From Corynebacterium choanae (GTDB taxonomy: Bacteria > Actinomycetota > Actinomycetes > Mycobacteriales > Mycobacteriaceae): 64,000 nucleotides of DNA. The first letter of the stretch is position 1. Each line of letters opens with the position of its first letter. Where the stretch lies: assembly GCF_003813965.1 (NCBI RefSeq), contig NZ_CP033896.1, forward strand, positions 248,001 through 312,000, written 5' to 3'. The position numbers were made by a program, and so were the translations under genes. The notes under the pieces are model-generated. The model had not been told where the DNA came from. It did no database searches and saw only the letters and a program-made list of their open reading frames with translations. Shown piece after piece: positions 9,301-17,015 of this stretch.

Positions 9301-9825
9301 CACCGCTTCGCCCAGCAGGTTAAGGTTCAACCGGAAGCCCTGTTCGGCGGAACGGTCAAGCAATTCGTTGAGGGCTTTACCATCGGCGTCGAGGACGAGG
9401 TGACCAACTAGCTGGCGCAGCCGTTTGCGAGCAATTGGCATCACGACACCCGGCAGCAGTGGGGCGGCGATCGACCCGAGGGTGACCAGTGATTTGTCGA
9501 CGGTGCCAACAAAGTCTGGGATGAGCGACTTGCCGGCAAAGGGGCTAGCCAGGCGGGCAAGTTCGCGGGCGGCAACCGTGTTATCTTCCGGCCGGGCAAC
9601 CCGGTCGACGAAGCTCATGGTGAAGTCGATGCCGCGAGCATCGTGGACAAGCGCTGCCAGCTGCTCGGTGGACTTGGCTTCCTGCTTTGATTCGCCGGTG
9701 CCGGTGGCATCCAGCCAACGGCGCGCTAACGTGATTGCCTTTTCGACAACCTGATCCATGTCACTGCTATTTGGCAACGGGGTATGTGCGGGAGTGTTCA
9801 TCGCTTGAGAAACCACCAACTTCAC
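6316..9825 (-). CDS. putA: bifunctional proline dehydrogenase / glutamate-semialdehyde dehydrogenase PutA
   Basis: The 1,169-residue product oxidises proline to glutamate in two steps. The N-terminal half is the FAD proline dehydrogenase barrel, with NMDMEEYKDLNLTI, VLQAYLPDT, RLVKGANLSMERVEAE and GVASHNLYT between about residues 240 and 370. The C-terminal half is the NAD-dependent aldehyde dehydrogenase, with LVTPPWNFPVAIPLGG, the Glu-bearing SAETSGKNAIIV and the catalytic Cys773 in GHAGQKCSAAS. There is no N-terminal ribbon-helix-helix, so it is not the autoregulating trifunctional PutA. About 200 residues follow the dehydrogenase core and look like a diverged C-terminal dehydrogenase-like domain. 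The start is either GTG 9825 or ATG 9801; neither has a strong Shine-Dalgarno. It is monocistronic, with its own terminator. Confidence 0.93.
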   Translation of the reverse strand: MKLVVSQAMNTPAHTPLPNSSDMDQVVEKAITLARRWLDATGTGESKQEAKSTEQLAALVHDARGIDFTMSFVDRVARPEDNTVAARELARLASPFAGKSLIPDFVGTVDKSLVTLGSIAAPLLPGVVMPIARKRLRQLVGHLVLDADGKALNELLDRSAEQGFRLNLNLLGEAVLGEKEATKRLNSTIKLLQNPRVTYVSIKASSVCAQLNPWDIDGNIERLKNRLRPLYRAAVARSPHPFINMDMEEYKDLNLTIRLFKELLSEDEFLGLEAGIVLQAYLPDTFAALQELTEFAHERTAKGGAPIKIRLVKGANLSMERVEAEVHDWEQAPYLTKAEVDANYFRLMDWVLQPEHADHVRIGVASHNLYTVAMAHELSVARGVQRQLDIEMLQGMAPSQARAVRDVVGDLILYTPVVKDEDFDVAVSYLVRRLEENGEKENFLYALFAPEVTGPDGLTPLQEQKQRFLDAVNQRWETFAGPRRTQNRSEEAANEVGCLSEARPGHFVGEPDTDPSLQVNRDWALQVLAADPGPRKSAQVTDVAAIDKAVATAHEASQAWAELSGEERAALLDRAADALANSRGELITVMTHEAGKTVGEADPEVSEAIDFARYYGQCARDLDRVQGATFTPHKVVLVTPPWNFPVAIPLGGVFAALAAGAAVIIKPAPQVLRCAEVAIDILHEAGIPREVLQLVNADEADAGKHLVSHPQVDHVILTGASETAKLFRSWDPTKPLSAETSGKNAIIVTPSADPDLAVADVYKSAFGHAGQKCSAASLVILVGSVGSSQRFLGQLVDAVETLKVGPGTDISTTMNGIIEPPSEKLLRGLTQLEPGESWLVKPEKLNAEGTLWSPGLRDGVKEGSWYHTHECFGPVLGIMRADTLDDAIRMQNTTGFGLTGGLHSLDEGEIAHWRENVEVGNAYINRGITGAIVERQSFGGWKDSAVGEGAKAGGPNYVAHLGTWADDDVDALPRGSVSRNVAVMLKEFGRLFRDELTADDLAWLRAAAESDAHAIAVEFGVEHDKTGLVVESNVFRYKNLLEPLVIRLGHNYEVKDVLRQLLAAEATGTKIVLTAGNASLLEPLGPIADLVEIVADDVLARRIRRNSGMRVRAIGEVAPVLYEAAAESGSVIIDRTPVASGRRELLPYYLEQAVSMTRHRFGYIKQAAD

Positions 9826-10556
9826 TTTCTCGGGCGAACCAGTAGAAGGCGCCCGGACGGGTTACGGACAGTTGTGCAATAACACTTTCCCCACGCCCTG
9901 CTGCAGTAGGCTGCAGCCTGCGCCCGACCACCCCCTCACAACGTGAGTATTAGCCGGATTTAACTGTCATTAGCGCAGCTTATGGCACAGTTTTGGCAGC
10001 GTGGGAAAAATTGACAGTCCCCATAGTAGGGGAGAGAACCCCAAATTGTCAGGGCGGCAACATTGCTCATGGTTTGTGACAGTGCCCACAACCGGGTGTA
10101 TGGCGACCCTGCGTGTCTGAAACGCGCAGCGCACTGCCACAAAGGGGGCTATCATCCCCGCTCACCCCTGCTATACCCCCGATAGTCTCAGTGGTCACGA
10201 ATTTTCTGCACGCTTGCCCGAGAAAAGATAACACCAGTGTGTCTAGCGACCGGTTCTATTGCCGCAGCAGTTTGTAGCGAGGTGGCAATGCCCAAAGTCG
10301 AAGGTGGCAAGTGGGTCATGGGGAAGGGGGTGCGGGGGCACTGCAGTCAACAACCAGGTATGAAAGCTGCAGCTGCCAACCCGCCGCGGGGGATGTGGCT
10401 AACTGCGAGAGAAAACTGTGAACGCGATAGCGGGTGGGATTGGTGGGGTTTTTCAAGCCGGTAACTCGATCGGAATTATGGCCACTAGCTGGGTGATGCG
10501 GTGGTTACGCCGGGGGTGCAGGCGAGCGCTATGGCATAGATCACTGGGCTAAAACC
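9826..10556. other. long spacer upstream of putA
   Basis: About 730 bases between putA and the divergent secreted-protein gene. It carries a CCCC/GGGG mini-hairpin around 10016-10034 and the CRP/GlxR-like element listed at 10075-10090. I see no conserved reading frame. Proline catabolism genes are usually induced, so control sites are expected here, but none is firmly identified. Confidence 0.35.
10075..10090. promoter_or_regulatory. weak CRP/GlxR-like element upstream of putA
   Basis: TGTGA-N6-CCACA resembles the GlxR consensus TGTGANNTANNTCACA, but the central TA and one arm base are missing. It lies about 250 bases upstream of the putA start. Confidence 0.25.
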
Positions 10557-10584
10557 TTAACTCAAGCTTAGGGATTGCTACTAT
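10557..10584 (+). promoter_or_regulatory. candidate promoter of the first secreted-protein gene
   Basis: TTAACT and TACTAT are separated by 16 bases and lie about 120 bases upstream of the ATG at 10708. Hexamers and spacing fit a housekeeping sigma factor promoter. Confidence 0.5.
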
Positions 10585-10707
10585 CGAATGAAGGCTCAGG
10601 TTATGGCTATTGCCGACCGCAAGGCCTAGGTATCTGCATGGGAAGGAATATTTCAGATGCCGCTGCTTACGATTATTTCACTGTACTTACCAAGCTGGGA
10701 GTTTCTC

Positions 10708-11208
10708 ATGCACAAGCGCCTTCTTTCCATTGTTGTCACTGCAGGTATTGCAGTGTCTGCCACCATTGCACCTGCCTCCGCACTCACCGTCGATAAAGGC
10801 ACCGTGCAACAGCAGGTGCAGCGCGCCCTGGAAGCCAAGTGTGAAGCGCTGCCAAATGCGCCGTATGTTGGCGCCCTCATCAAGTGGATTATGCCTGGTG
10901 AAGGCGAAGAGAAGAAGACCGTCGATGAACTGAAGGCCATACTGGATACTAAGTTCGACGAGAAAGCTGCGTACAAAAAGCTCATCACCGATCGTAAAAA
11001 TGCGCGAGTACAGATCAAGGAAGAAGACGTTCCTGGTCTGCGGGAATTCATGATCGCCAGCGTGTTGGTTCGCGCCGTGGAATGTGGCTGGGTTGCTGAT
11101 CCAGAAAACAAGATTCCGACCATCAAGCAAGAACTGGACAAGCAAGTCGAAAAGAACAACAGCTGGTCGAGTATCTTTGAATCCTTCTCTTCAGGGCTGT
11201 CCTCCTAG
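10708..11208 (+). CDS. secreted two-Cys protein of unknown function (paralogue A)
   Basis: A 166-residue exported protein. A classic Sec signal peptide (MHKRLLSIVV then a hydrophobic run) ends with APASA at residues 21-25. The mature part is helical and highly charged with two Cys: Cys45 in EAKCEAL and one in AVECGW near residue 130, presumably forming a disulfide. It contains LRE-F-x11-CG, a pattern repeated with identical spacing in the product of 11678-12217, and both proteins end in a Ser/Gly-rich tail containing GLSS. The ATG at 10708 has GGGAG upstream and begins the signal peptide; an upstream start at 10657 would bury it. No known domain is recognised. A strong hairpin follows the gene. 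Confidence 0.7.
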   Translation: MHKRLLSIVVTAGIAVSATIAPASALTVDKGTVQQQVQRALEAKCEALPNAPYVGALIKWIMPGEGEEKKTVDELKAILDTKFDEKAAYKKLITDRKNARVQIKEEDVPGLREFMIASVLVRAVECGWVADPENKIPTIKQELDKQVEKNNSWSSIFESFSSGLSS

Positions 11209-11284
11209 CCGAATCGCCGGCAAAGCGTCAGCGGTGAGCTCCTTGCCTAGTGCACCTGCTCTGCGTTAAGCGTCGAGTCTCAAG

Positions 11285-11327
11285 CAATCCCCTGCGAAGG
11301 TTCCAAGTGAACTTTCGCAGGGGATTG
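11285..11327 (+). terminator. terminator after the first secreted-protein gene
   Basis: A perfect 14-bp stem (CAATCCCCTGCGAA and its complement at 11314-11327) with a 15-base loop. It is followed by TTGTG rather than a pure T-run. It lies 76 bases after the stop codon. Confidence 0.65.
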
Positions 11328-11677
11328 TTGTGCTGTGCACCCTGGGGGTATGCAAGGTTTAGCTGCATACTCGGCACGCTGCGGTTGGGCAGTGTGCTGC
11401 TGCCTGGTCGTGGGCGGTAAGGGGGCAGCTGTGCTGGCCAGATTCCACCCCTGTCTTCACTTGCGCACGTTTTATGGTGATAACCATTACCTTTTGTATT
11501 GCAAAGGGGTATCGCTGCGCTAGATTAAGAGCAGAGTGTTGTGCTTTTGTGTGACAGTGCAGGAGCAGATGCTCACCGCCTCCTGTCGACCGTTTCCTGC
11601 TCGATGTTGTTCAGACAATGCACAGGGTCGTTGATGTATCGGCGGCGGCGTGACCCAGTAAACGCTAAAGGAATACC
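11328..11677. other. spacer upstream of the second secreted-protein gene
   Basis: The 350-base spacer holds a small palindrome (ATGGT-GATA-ACCAT, 11474-11487) and the promoter listed at 11499-11526, with a leader of about 150 bases before the gene. No small gene is supported. Confidence 0.35.
11499..11526 (+). promoter_or_regulatory. candidate promoter of the second secreted-protein gene
   Basis: TTGCAA and TAGATT are separated by 16 bases. The palindrome ATGGTGATAACCAT (11474-11487) sits 12 bases upstream of the -35, in the position of an operator or activator site. Confidence 0.4.
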
Positions 11678-12217
11678 ATGACCACGCAGACACTTCGACG
11701 AAATCGGCGCGCAATGGTGGCAAGTTTGTGCACCGTGGTGGCGGGGATTGCCTCGATTGTGACGGTGAACCCGGCGGTGAGTGAGGAACGAGCCACTGCC
11801 CACCGTTTGACGATCGAAGAATTTAAACAGCAGCAGCAGTCATGGTTGACGGCCAGCTGCGATACTGTACGTCTTGCGGTTGGCAGTAATGGTTGCCACC
11901 TTGATCAAGTTTCCCGTGAAAGCGCTTATCAACTTGTCCGCCACGGGGACAACTTTATTAATACGGTGGCATTCCCCACTGGGACTCCCTATGACGTGCG
12001 GAAAGAAACCATTGAGGAGCTGCGGGAATATCAAACTGGTCTGATTTTGGATGCTGCTGAAAAGTGTGGTGCATTCAAGGGGCTACAGCCGATTGTCACT
12101 GAGGCTAGTACTGAGGCGTGTGTCATGCGTGGCAAGCTGCGACCTTCCGGCGGTATGCCCGGCCCTTCGATGCCTATCAGCAACGGGCTTTCTTCCGCAT
12201 TGTTTGGTTCCTCGTAA
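11678..12217 (+). CDS. secreted two-Cys protein of unknown function (paralogue B)
   Basis: A 179-residue exported protein. The N-terminus is basic (RRNRRAMVASL) and followed by a hydrophobic core to about residue 34. The mature part has Cys61 (TASCDTV), then SNGCHL, the pattern LRE-Y-x11-CG near residue 115-130, and a fourth Cys in TEACVMRG; the tail is Gly/Pro/Ser-rich. The LRE-[FY]-x11-CG spacing, the first Cys about 20 residues into the mature chain and the GLSS-containing tail match the product of 10708-11208. I infer divergent paralogues, with this copy carrying an extra Cys pair. No catalytic motif or known family is recognised. The ribosome binding site AAAGGA lies nine bases before the ATG. 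A terminator follows. Confidence 0.68.
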   Translation: MTTQTLRRNRRAMVASLCTVVAGIASIVTVNPAVSEERATAHRLTIEEFKQQQQSWLTASCDTVRLAVGSNGCHLDQVSRESAYQLVRHGDNFINTVAFPTGTPYDVRKETIEELREYQTGLILDAAEKCGAFKGLQPIVTEASTEACVMRGKLRPSGGMPGPSMPISNGLSSALFGSS

Positions 12218-12267
12218 ATGGTGGTGTCCCGGTAAACCTTTTTCAGGGCACTGACGTGCCTGCTTTG

Positions 12268-12303
12268 CCCCACCTGATGGTGTTTGCACATCGACAGGTG
12301 GGG
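12268..12303 (+). terminator. terminator after the second secreted-protein gene
   Basis: A 9-bp G/C-rich stem (CCCCACCTG / CAGGTGGGG) with an 18-base loop, followed by the T-rich TGTTTGT, 50 bases after the stop codon. Confidence 0.65.
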
Positions 12304-12532
12304 TGTTTGTCTGTGCTCTTGGGGAAGGATCAGCGACCGTTCGTGTGGCCTCCATGGAGTTCTGGTTGCACGTTCGTGCGGTGCCCATCCACTATGGGGA
12401 AACCGAGGTGTGGCCACTATTTGGGGGCGCACGAATGCTGCAGCGATGGTCGGGAAGGGTCGGGTCTGTGCTGCTCGTACTGTGCCGTGCTGTGGTGAAC
12501 AGTGCACCGATCAATCGGCATCGGCAAGGGTG

Positions 12533-12695
12533 AAAGTTGAGTCAGGGGTGCGCAAGTTTAGTAGGGGGAAACGGCCTGCTTGCGCCAAGTTGATGGCACT
12601 TCGACGTTGGAAGCGACGGACTGTTTAGTAGGAAAACGGCGCTTTACCAGCGTAAATAGCTGATGTGATCTAGAACACAGTAAAAAGTTGAGTCA
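12533..12695. repeat. two copies of AAAGTTGAGTCA upstream of dnaK
   Basis: Identical 12-mers lie at 12533-12544 and 12684-12695. Each contains TTGAGT, a half HAIR box. The second copy is followed by GGAAC, the -35 of the SigH-type promoter, and belongs to an AAAGTTG/CAACTTT inverted repeat (12684-12690 and 12704-12710). They could be extra low-affinity HspR half sites. Confidence 0.35.
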
Positions 12696-12699
12696 TTAT

Positions 12700-12725
12700 G
12701 GAACAACTTTGCGGGAAGCTCCGTT
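12700..12725 (+). promoter_or_regulatory. SigH-type promoter of dnaK
   Basis: GGAAC, an 18-base spacer and GTT fit the corynebacterial/mycobacterial SigH (SigR-type) consensus. The element lies just upstream of both HAIR boxes, so HspR bound there would sit over or just past the transcription start. SigH control of dnaK is established in C. glutamicum; the site here is read directly. Confidence 0.65.
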
Positions 12726-12741
12726 GTGATGGGTGTAAGAC

Positions 12742-12762
12742 ATTGAGTGACATACACTCAAG
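12742..12762 (+). promoter_or_regulatory. HAIR box 1 (HspR operator) of dnaK
   Basis: ATTGAGT-N7-ACTCAAG differs from the HAIR consensus CTTGAGT-N7-ACTCAAG by one base. Its centre is 51 bp from that of the second box. A TATAGT hexamer follows at 12770-12775, and TGACAT (12748-12753) could be its -35, so a vegetative promoter may overlap this operator. Confidence 0.85.
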
Positions 12763-12792
12763 AACCTTGTATAGTGGCTCACGTTGCTAAAA

Positions 12793-12813
12793 CTTGAGTC
12801 ACCGGGAATCAAG
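12793..12813 (+). promoter_or_regulatory. HAIR box 2 (HspR operator) of dnaK
   Basis: CTTGAGT-N7-AATCAAG has one mismatch to the HAIR consensus and is extended by AA/TT on either side. It lies 129 bases upstream of the dnaK start codon, in the untranslated leader of both candidate promoters. Confidence 0.85.
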
Positions 12814-12941
12814 TTCTGTGGGTTTGGGACGGCTTGCTTTCCATCCCCATCCGCGGGACTCCCGGCAAGAGTCAACACAAACGATTCCCTGCCGCAGGCG
12901 GGGAAGTGAAAAACAAAACTTGTTAAGGAGAACACACAATT

Positions 12942-14774
12942 ATGGGACGTGCAGTAGGTATTGACCTTGGTACTACGAACTCTGTTGTCGCCGCACTCGA
13001 AGGTGGCGAACCGGTAGTTATCGCTAACGCTGAGGGATCCCGCACCACGCCATCGGTTGTCGCTTTCGCCAAAAACGGTGAAGTGCTCGTAGGTCAGTCG
13101 GCAAAGAACCAGGCGGTCACCAACGTTGACCGCACCATCCGCTCCGTGAAGCGGCACATGGGTGGCGACTGGACGGTCGCTATCGATGACAAGAACTACA
13201 CCCCGCAGGAAATTTCTGCCCGCACACTCATGAAGCTCAAGCGCGACGCTGAAGCTTATCTTGGTGAAGAAGTTACCGATGCAGTGATTACTGTTCCGGC
13301 TTACTTCGAAGACGCACAGCGTCAGGCCACTAAGGAAGCAGGCCAGATCGCTGGGCTGAACGTGCTGCGTATCGTGAACGAGCCAACTGCTGCGGCATTG
13401 GCTTACGGCCTGGAAAAGGGCGACAAAGAACAAACCATTCTCGTCTTTGACTTGGGTGGCGGCACCTTCGACGTTTCCCTGCTGGAGATTGGGGACGGTG
13501 TTGTCGAGGTTAACGCTACCTCCGGCGACAACGAACTCGGTGGTGACGACTGGGATCAGCGCATCGTCGACTGGTTGGTAGAGAAGTTCAAGTCGCAGCA
13601 TGGCATCGACCTCACCAAGGACAAGATGGCCTTGCAGCGTCTGCGGGAAGCTGCAGAGAAGGCAAAGATCGAACTGTCTTCCTCTCAGCAGGCTTCCATC
13701 AACCTGCCATATATCACCGTTGACTCCGAGAAGAACCCACTGTTCTTGGACGAAACCCTGTCCCGTGCAGAGTTCCAGCGCATCACCGCTGATCTGCTTG
13801 AACGCTGCAAGAAGCCGTTCAACCAGGTCATCAAGGATGCTGACATCTCCGTCAACGATGTTGACCATGTGGTGCTCGTCGGTGGTTCCACCCGTATGCC
13901 TGCGGTGCAGGAACTCGTGAAGGAACTCACCGGTCGTGAAGCAAACAAGGGCGTCAACCCTGATGAGGTTGTCGCTGTTGGTGCTGCACTGCAGGCTGGC
14001 GTGCTGCGCGGTGAAGTGAAAGATGTGCTGCTGCTGGATGTCACCCCACTGTCGCTGGGTATCGAAACCAAGGGTGGCGTGATGACCAAGCTCATCGAAC
14101 GCAACACCACTATTCCGACCAAGCGCTCGGAGGTGTTCACCACCGCTGACGACAACCAGCCTTCGGTTCAGATCCAGGTCTTCCAGGGTGAGCGTGAAAT
14201 GGCGGCGATGAACAAGCGGCTCGGCTCCTTCGAGCTCGGCGGTATTGCACCGGCACCGCGTGGTGTTCCACAGATCGAGGTGACCTTCGACATCGACGCC
14301 AACGGCATCGTGCACGTCACCGCAAAGGACAAGGGTACCGGTAAGGAAAACACCATCAAGATCCAAGATGGTTCGGGGCTTTCTCAAGAAGAGATCGACC
14401 GGATGATCAAGGATGCGGAAACCCACGCTGAAGAGGACAAGAAGCGCCGCGAGGAGCAGGAAGTCCGCAACTCGGCGGAGGCTATGGCCTACCAGACCCG
14501 CAAGTTCGTCGAAGACAACGCTGACAAGGTCTCGGAAGATCTCAAGGCAAAGGTTGAGGCTGCGGCGAAGGAAGTTGACGAAGCACTCAAGGGCTCCGAT
14601 ATCGAAGCCATCAAGAATGCTGTTGACAACCTGTCGAAGGAATCCCAAGAAATGGGCAAAGCTATCTACGAAGCTGAAGCAGCCCAGGGTGCCACTGAAG
14701 CAGCCGATGCTGAACCAACCGATCCAAACGTTGTCGACGCTGAAGTCATCGACGACGAGGAAGAGAAGAAGTAA
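12942..14774 (+). CDS. dnaK: Hsp70 chaperone DnaK
   Basis: The 610-residue product has the standard Hsp70 length and order. The ATPase domain runs from [10 protein letters not shown] at residue 8 through [27 protein letters not shown] and [12 protein letters not shown] to [14 protein letters not shown] near residue 308. The linker [13 protein letters not shown] is near residue 365, followed by the beta-sandwich peptide-binding domain and a helical lid with an acidic end (VIDDEEEKK). It binds exposed hydrophobic peptides in an ATP-dependent cycle driven by DnaJ and GrpE. A strong Shine-Dalgarno (TAAGGAGA) precedes the ATG. It is first in a dnaK-grpE-dnaJ-hspR operon, controlled by two HAIR boxes and a SigH-type promoter. 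Confidence 0.98.
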   Translation: MGRAVGIDLGTTNSVVAALEGGEPVVIANAEGSRTTPSVVAFAKNGEVLVGQSAKNQAVTNVDRTIRSVKRHMGGDWTVAIDDKNYTPQEISARTLMKLKRDAEAYLGEEVTDAVITVPAYFEDAQRQATKEAGQIAGLNVLRIVNEPTAAALAYGLEKGDKEQTILVFDLGGGTFDVSLLEIGDGVVEVNATSGDNELGGDDWDQRIVDWLVEKFKSQHGIDLTKDKMALQRLREAAEKAKIELSSSQQASINLPYITVDSEKNPLFLDETLSRAEFQRITADLLERCKKPFNQVIKDADISVNDVDHVVLVGGSTRMPAVQELVKELTGREANKGVNPDEVVAVGAALQAGVLRGEVKDVLLLDVTPLSLGIETKGGVMTKLIERNTTIPTKRSEVFTTADDNQPSVQIQVFQGEREMAAMNKRLGSFELGGIAPAPRGVPQIEVTFDIDANGIVHVTAKDKGTGKENTIKIQDGSGLSQEEIDRMIKDAETHAEEDKKRREEQEVRNSAEAMAYQTRKFVEDNADKVSEDLKAKVEAAAKEVDEALKGSDIEAIKNAVDNLSKESQEMGKAIYEAEAAQGATEAADAEPTDPNVVDAEVIDDEEEKK

Positions 14775-14777
14775 CCC

Positions 14778-15485
14778 ATGACCAACCCTGATCAACCGGC
14801 AGCTGGCGCCGCCGACGTACCCCCGGAGAACGCCGCAACCAACGGTGAGCAGGGTGCCGACGTTGCCGCTGACCGCACCACCGGTGCGGCAGCGGACAGC
14901 ACGGGCAATGCTTCTACCGACCAGCAGGCCACTGAGAAGTCCACTTCAGAGGAAGAACTCCTCGCCGCACTCGAACAAGACCTCGAATCGGCAACCGATG
15001 ACGTGGACGAGTCCGCAGCGCTGGCCAACCAACTGCAAGAACGCACCGAAGATCTCCAACGGGTCACCGCCGAATACGCCAATTTTCGGCGCCGCACCGA
15101 CCGGGATCGGCAAGCACTCATCGCCTCCACTAAATCATCGGTGGTAGCTAGCTTCCTGCCTGTACTCGACGATCTTGACCTGGCAAACCAGCATGGGGAT
15201 CTCACCGGTCCTATCAAAGCAGTCGCTGACAAACTCGAGTCGGTATTCACCGGACTGGAAGTGCGTCGCTTCGGTACCCCGGGAGATAGCTTCGATCCAG
15301 AAATTCACGAAGCTGTGCAGGATCTCTCCGCAGGAGAAACCAAGGTGCTCGGCACGGTGCTGCGCCCCGGCTATATGATCGGCGACAAGCTTATTCGCAC
15401 CGCCATGGTGATCATCGACGATCCAGCAGCAGAGGACACGAACCCATCTGCAGCTCACAGCGACGAAGATCGCAGCGGCGAATAA
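14778..15485 (+). CDS. grpE: nucleotide exchange factor GrpE
   Basis: The 235-residue product begins three bases after the dnaK stop, so the two are co-translated. The first ~85 residues are acidic, low-complexity and Ala/Thr-rich, longer than in enterobacterial GrpE but usual for actinobacteria. The coiled-coil dimerisation helix follows ([26 protein letters not shown], about residues 90-120). The C-terminal beta-wing domain contains [19 protein letters not shown] and [20 protein letters not shown], the GrpE signature. It releases ADP from DnaK. A 12-bp hairpin lies between this gene and dnaJ. Confidence 0.96.
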   Translation: MTNPDQPAAGAADVPPENAATNGEQGADVAADRTTGAAADSTGNASTDQQATEKSTSEEELLAALEQDLESATDDVDESAALANQLQERTEDLQRVTAEYANFRRRTDRDRQALIASTKSSVVASFLPVLDDLDLANQHGDLTGPIKAVADKLESVFTGLEVRRFGTPGDSFDPEIHEAVQDLSAGETKVLGTVLRPGYMIGDKLIRTAMVIIDDPAAEDTNPSAAHSDEDRSGE

Positions 15486-15523
15486 CGCTCCGCTTTCGTG
15501 AGGCGTTCTTGACGCCATAGCTA

Positions 15524-15570
15524 CAACGCGCCTGCACAGGTGATGCACATCGTCACCGGCAGGCGCGTTG
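15524..15570 (+). terminator. strong nested hairpin between grpE and dnaJ
   Basis: A perfect 12-bp stem (CAACGCGCCTGC and its complement) encloses an inner GGTGA/TCACC pairing. It starts 38 bases after the grpE stop and has no T-run. It could partly terminate or protect the dnaK-grpE mRNA and so set a lower level of dnaJ-hspR. Confidence 0.5.
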
Positions 15571-15681
15571 CTACTACGCGGCGCAAACAGCATCCACAAC
15601 CTGGACATTGTTTACGCTGTATCAATCAGCAGAACACTGCTTGAACACATATTCTTCATCCAAGAAAGGGGGATGAGGCCC

Positions 15682-16875
15682 GTGACTTCGCGGGAATGGG
15701 CGGAGAAAGACTACTACGCGGATTTGGGGGTCTCCTCCTCCGCAACTGCCCAAGAAATCAAAAAGGCGTATCGGAAGATCGCCCGGGAAAACCATCCGGA
15801 TACCAAACCCGGTGACAAGGTAGCGGAAGAGCGCTTCAAAAAAGCTGCCGAAGCCTATGATGTCATCGGCGACGAGACGAAACGCAAAGAATACGACGAG
15901 CTGAAAACCATGCTGAAAAACGGCGGCGGATTCCGTGGATTCGGTGCCGGGCAAGGGGGCTCGGGTTTTCCCGGCGGGTTTCGATCGGCGACGGAAAACA
16001 TCAACCTCAACGACCTCTTCGGACAGTCCGGGGCTGGATTCGGTGCAGAAGGCTTTGCTGGGGATTTCCTCGGTGGCCTTTTCAACGGCGGCGGTCATTC
16101 TCGTCGATCAGCTGCGCCGGCGCGGGGGGCGAACGTAGAAACCGAAGTCACCATCGACTTTGCGGAAGCTGTTCTCGGCTCTACGATCACCCTGGATCTG
16201 CGGAAAAAAGAACGCTGCCAAGACTGTCAAGGTAGCGGATCGAAAAACGGCAAAACGAGCGTCTGTCCGGACTGTCATGGGCAAGGGGTCATTCGCAACG
16301 ATGCTGGCCACTTTGGTATGGCCAGCCCATGTCCGAAGTGTCAAGGCACCGGCACCTATATTCCCGATCCCTGTCCACACTGCCGGGGCACCGGGACGCA
16401 AATGCGGACGAAAACAGTGACCGTCCGTGTTCCGGAAGGATTCGCCGGGAAACGACTTCGTGTTCCTGGGGAAGGTGAAGCAGGGCCGAATGGGAAACCT
16501 GCCGGTGATCTCATGGTGCGGGTGCATGTTCGCCCCGATCCAGTGTTCACCCGCGACGGCAACAATTTGCACGTCACCGTGCCAGTGTCCTTCGACGAAT
16601 TAGCCCTTGGTGCCACGATCACGGTACCGACTTTAGGGAAACCAGTCCGGATGAAAATCGCCCCAGGCACCCCAAATGGCCGTACCTTGCGGGTCAAAGG
16701 TCGCGGTGTGCCAAATAAGCGCAACACTGACGGGGATTTGATGGTTACCCTCGACGTACAGGTGCCAACAAATCTCAGCGTTGAAGCGTCGAACCTGCTG
16801 CGGCAGTATGCGCAAGCAGCCAACAGCAGCGGTGCTGATCCGCGGGCTGATTGGGCGGGTAATCGCCGGCTCTAA
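15682..16875 (+). CDS. dnaJ: co-chaperone DnaJ (Hsp40)
   Basis: The 397-residue product has all type I DnaJ domains. The J domain is at residues 1-75 with the essential HPD (RENHPDT, near residue 38). A Gly/Phe-rich linker spans about 80-145. Four CxxCxGxG zinc repeats (CQDCQGSG, CPDCHGQG, CPKCQGTG, CPHCRGTG) lie between about 178 and 236, followed by the C-terminal substrate-binding domains. It delivers clients to DnaK and stimulates ATP hydrolysis. I chose GTG 15682 because the AAAGGGGG ribosome site is nine bases upstream and homologues start near TSREWAEKDYY; ATG 15673 abuts that site and is less likely. Longer readings to 15568 add an unlikely leader. Confidence 0.95.
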   Translation: MTSREWAEKDYYADLGVSSSATAQEIKKAYRKIARENHPDTKPGDKVAEERFKKAAEAYDVIGDETKRKEYDELKTMLKNGGGFRGFGAGQGGSGFPGGFRSATENINLNDLFGQSGAGFGAEGFAGDFLGGLFNGGGHSRRSAAPARGANVETEVTIDFAEAVLGSTITLDLRKKERCQDCQGSGSKNGKTSVCPDCHGQGVIRNDAGHFGMASPCPKCQGTGTYIPDPCPHCRGTGTQMRTKTVTVRVPEGFAGKRLRVPGEGEAGPNGKPAGDLMVRVHVRPDPVFTRDGNNLHVTVPVSFDELALGATITVPTLGKPVRMKIAPGTPNGRTLRVKGRGVPNKRNTDGDLMVTLDVQVPTNLSVEASNLLRQYAQAANSSGADPRADWAGNRRL

Positions 16876-16921
16876 GCCGGGCGGAACTAACACTGCTATC
16901 ACCGGCTTTGCGAGTTATCCG

Positions 16922-16966
16922 CCGTGAACCATCATCCAGTCAAGCCCACCGGATGATGGTTCACGG
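16922..16966 (+). terminator. perfect 16-bp hairpin between dnaJ and hspR
   Basis: CCGTGAACCATCATCC at 16922-16937 pairs perfectly with 16951-16966 across a 13-base loop. No T-run follows, so it may act as an attenuator, RNA-processing or stabilising structure rather than a full terminator. It ends 49 bases before the hspR start. Confidence 0.55.
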
Positions 16967-17015
16967 TGCCGGAGCAAAGCTGTGCAGACACCACCGAAGG
17001 AGGTGACAACACACA

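Noticed and set aside
10557..10584. DtxR-like iron box at CCTTAACTCAAGCTTAGG
   Set aside because: The arms do not match the 19-bp DtxR consensus well, and the promoter hexamers explain the A/T-rich sequence.
12696..14795. A 699-codon minus-strand frame opposite dnaK
   Set aside because: dnaK is certain on the plus strand, and the antisense frame is a known side effect of biased codon use in dnaK genes. Its product has no coherent domain.
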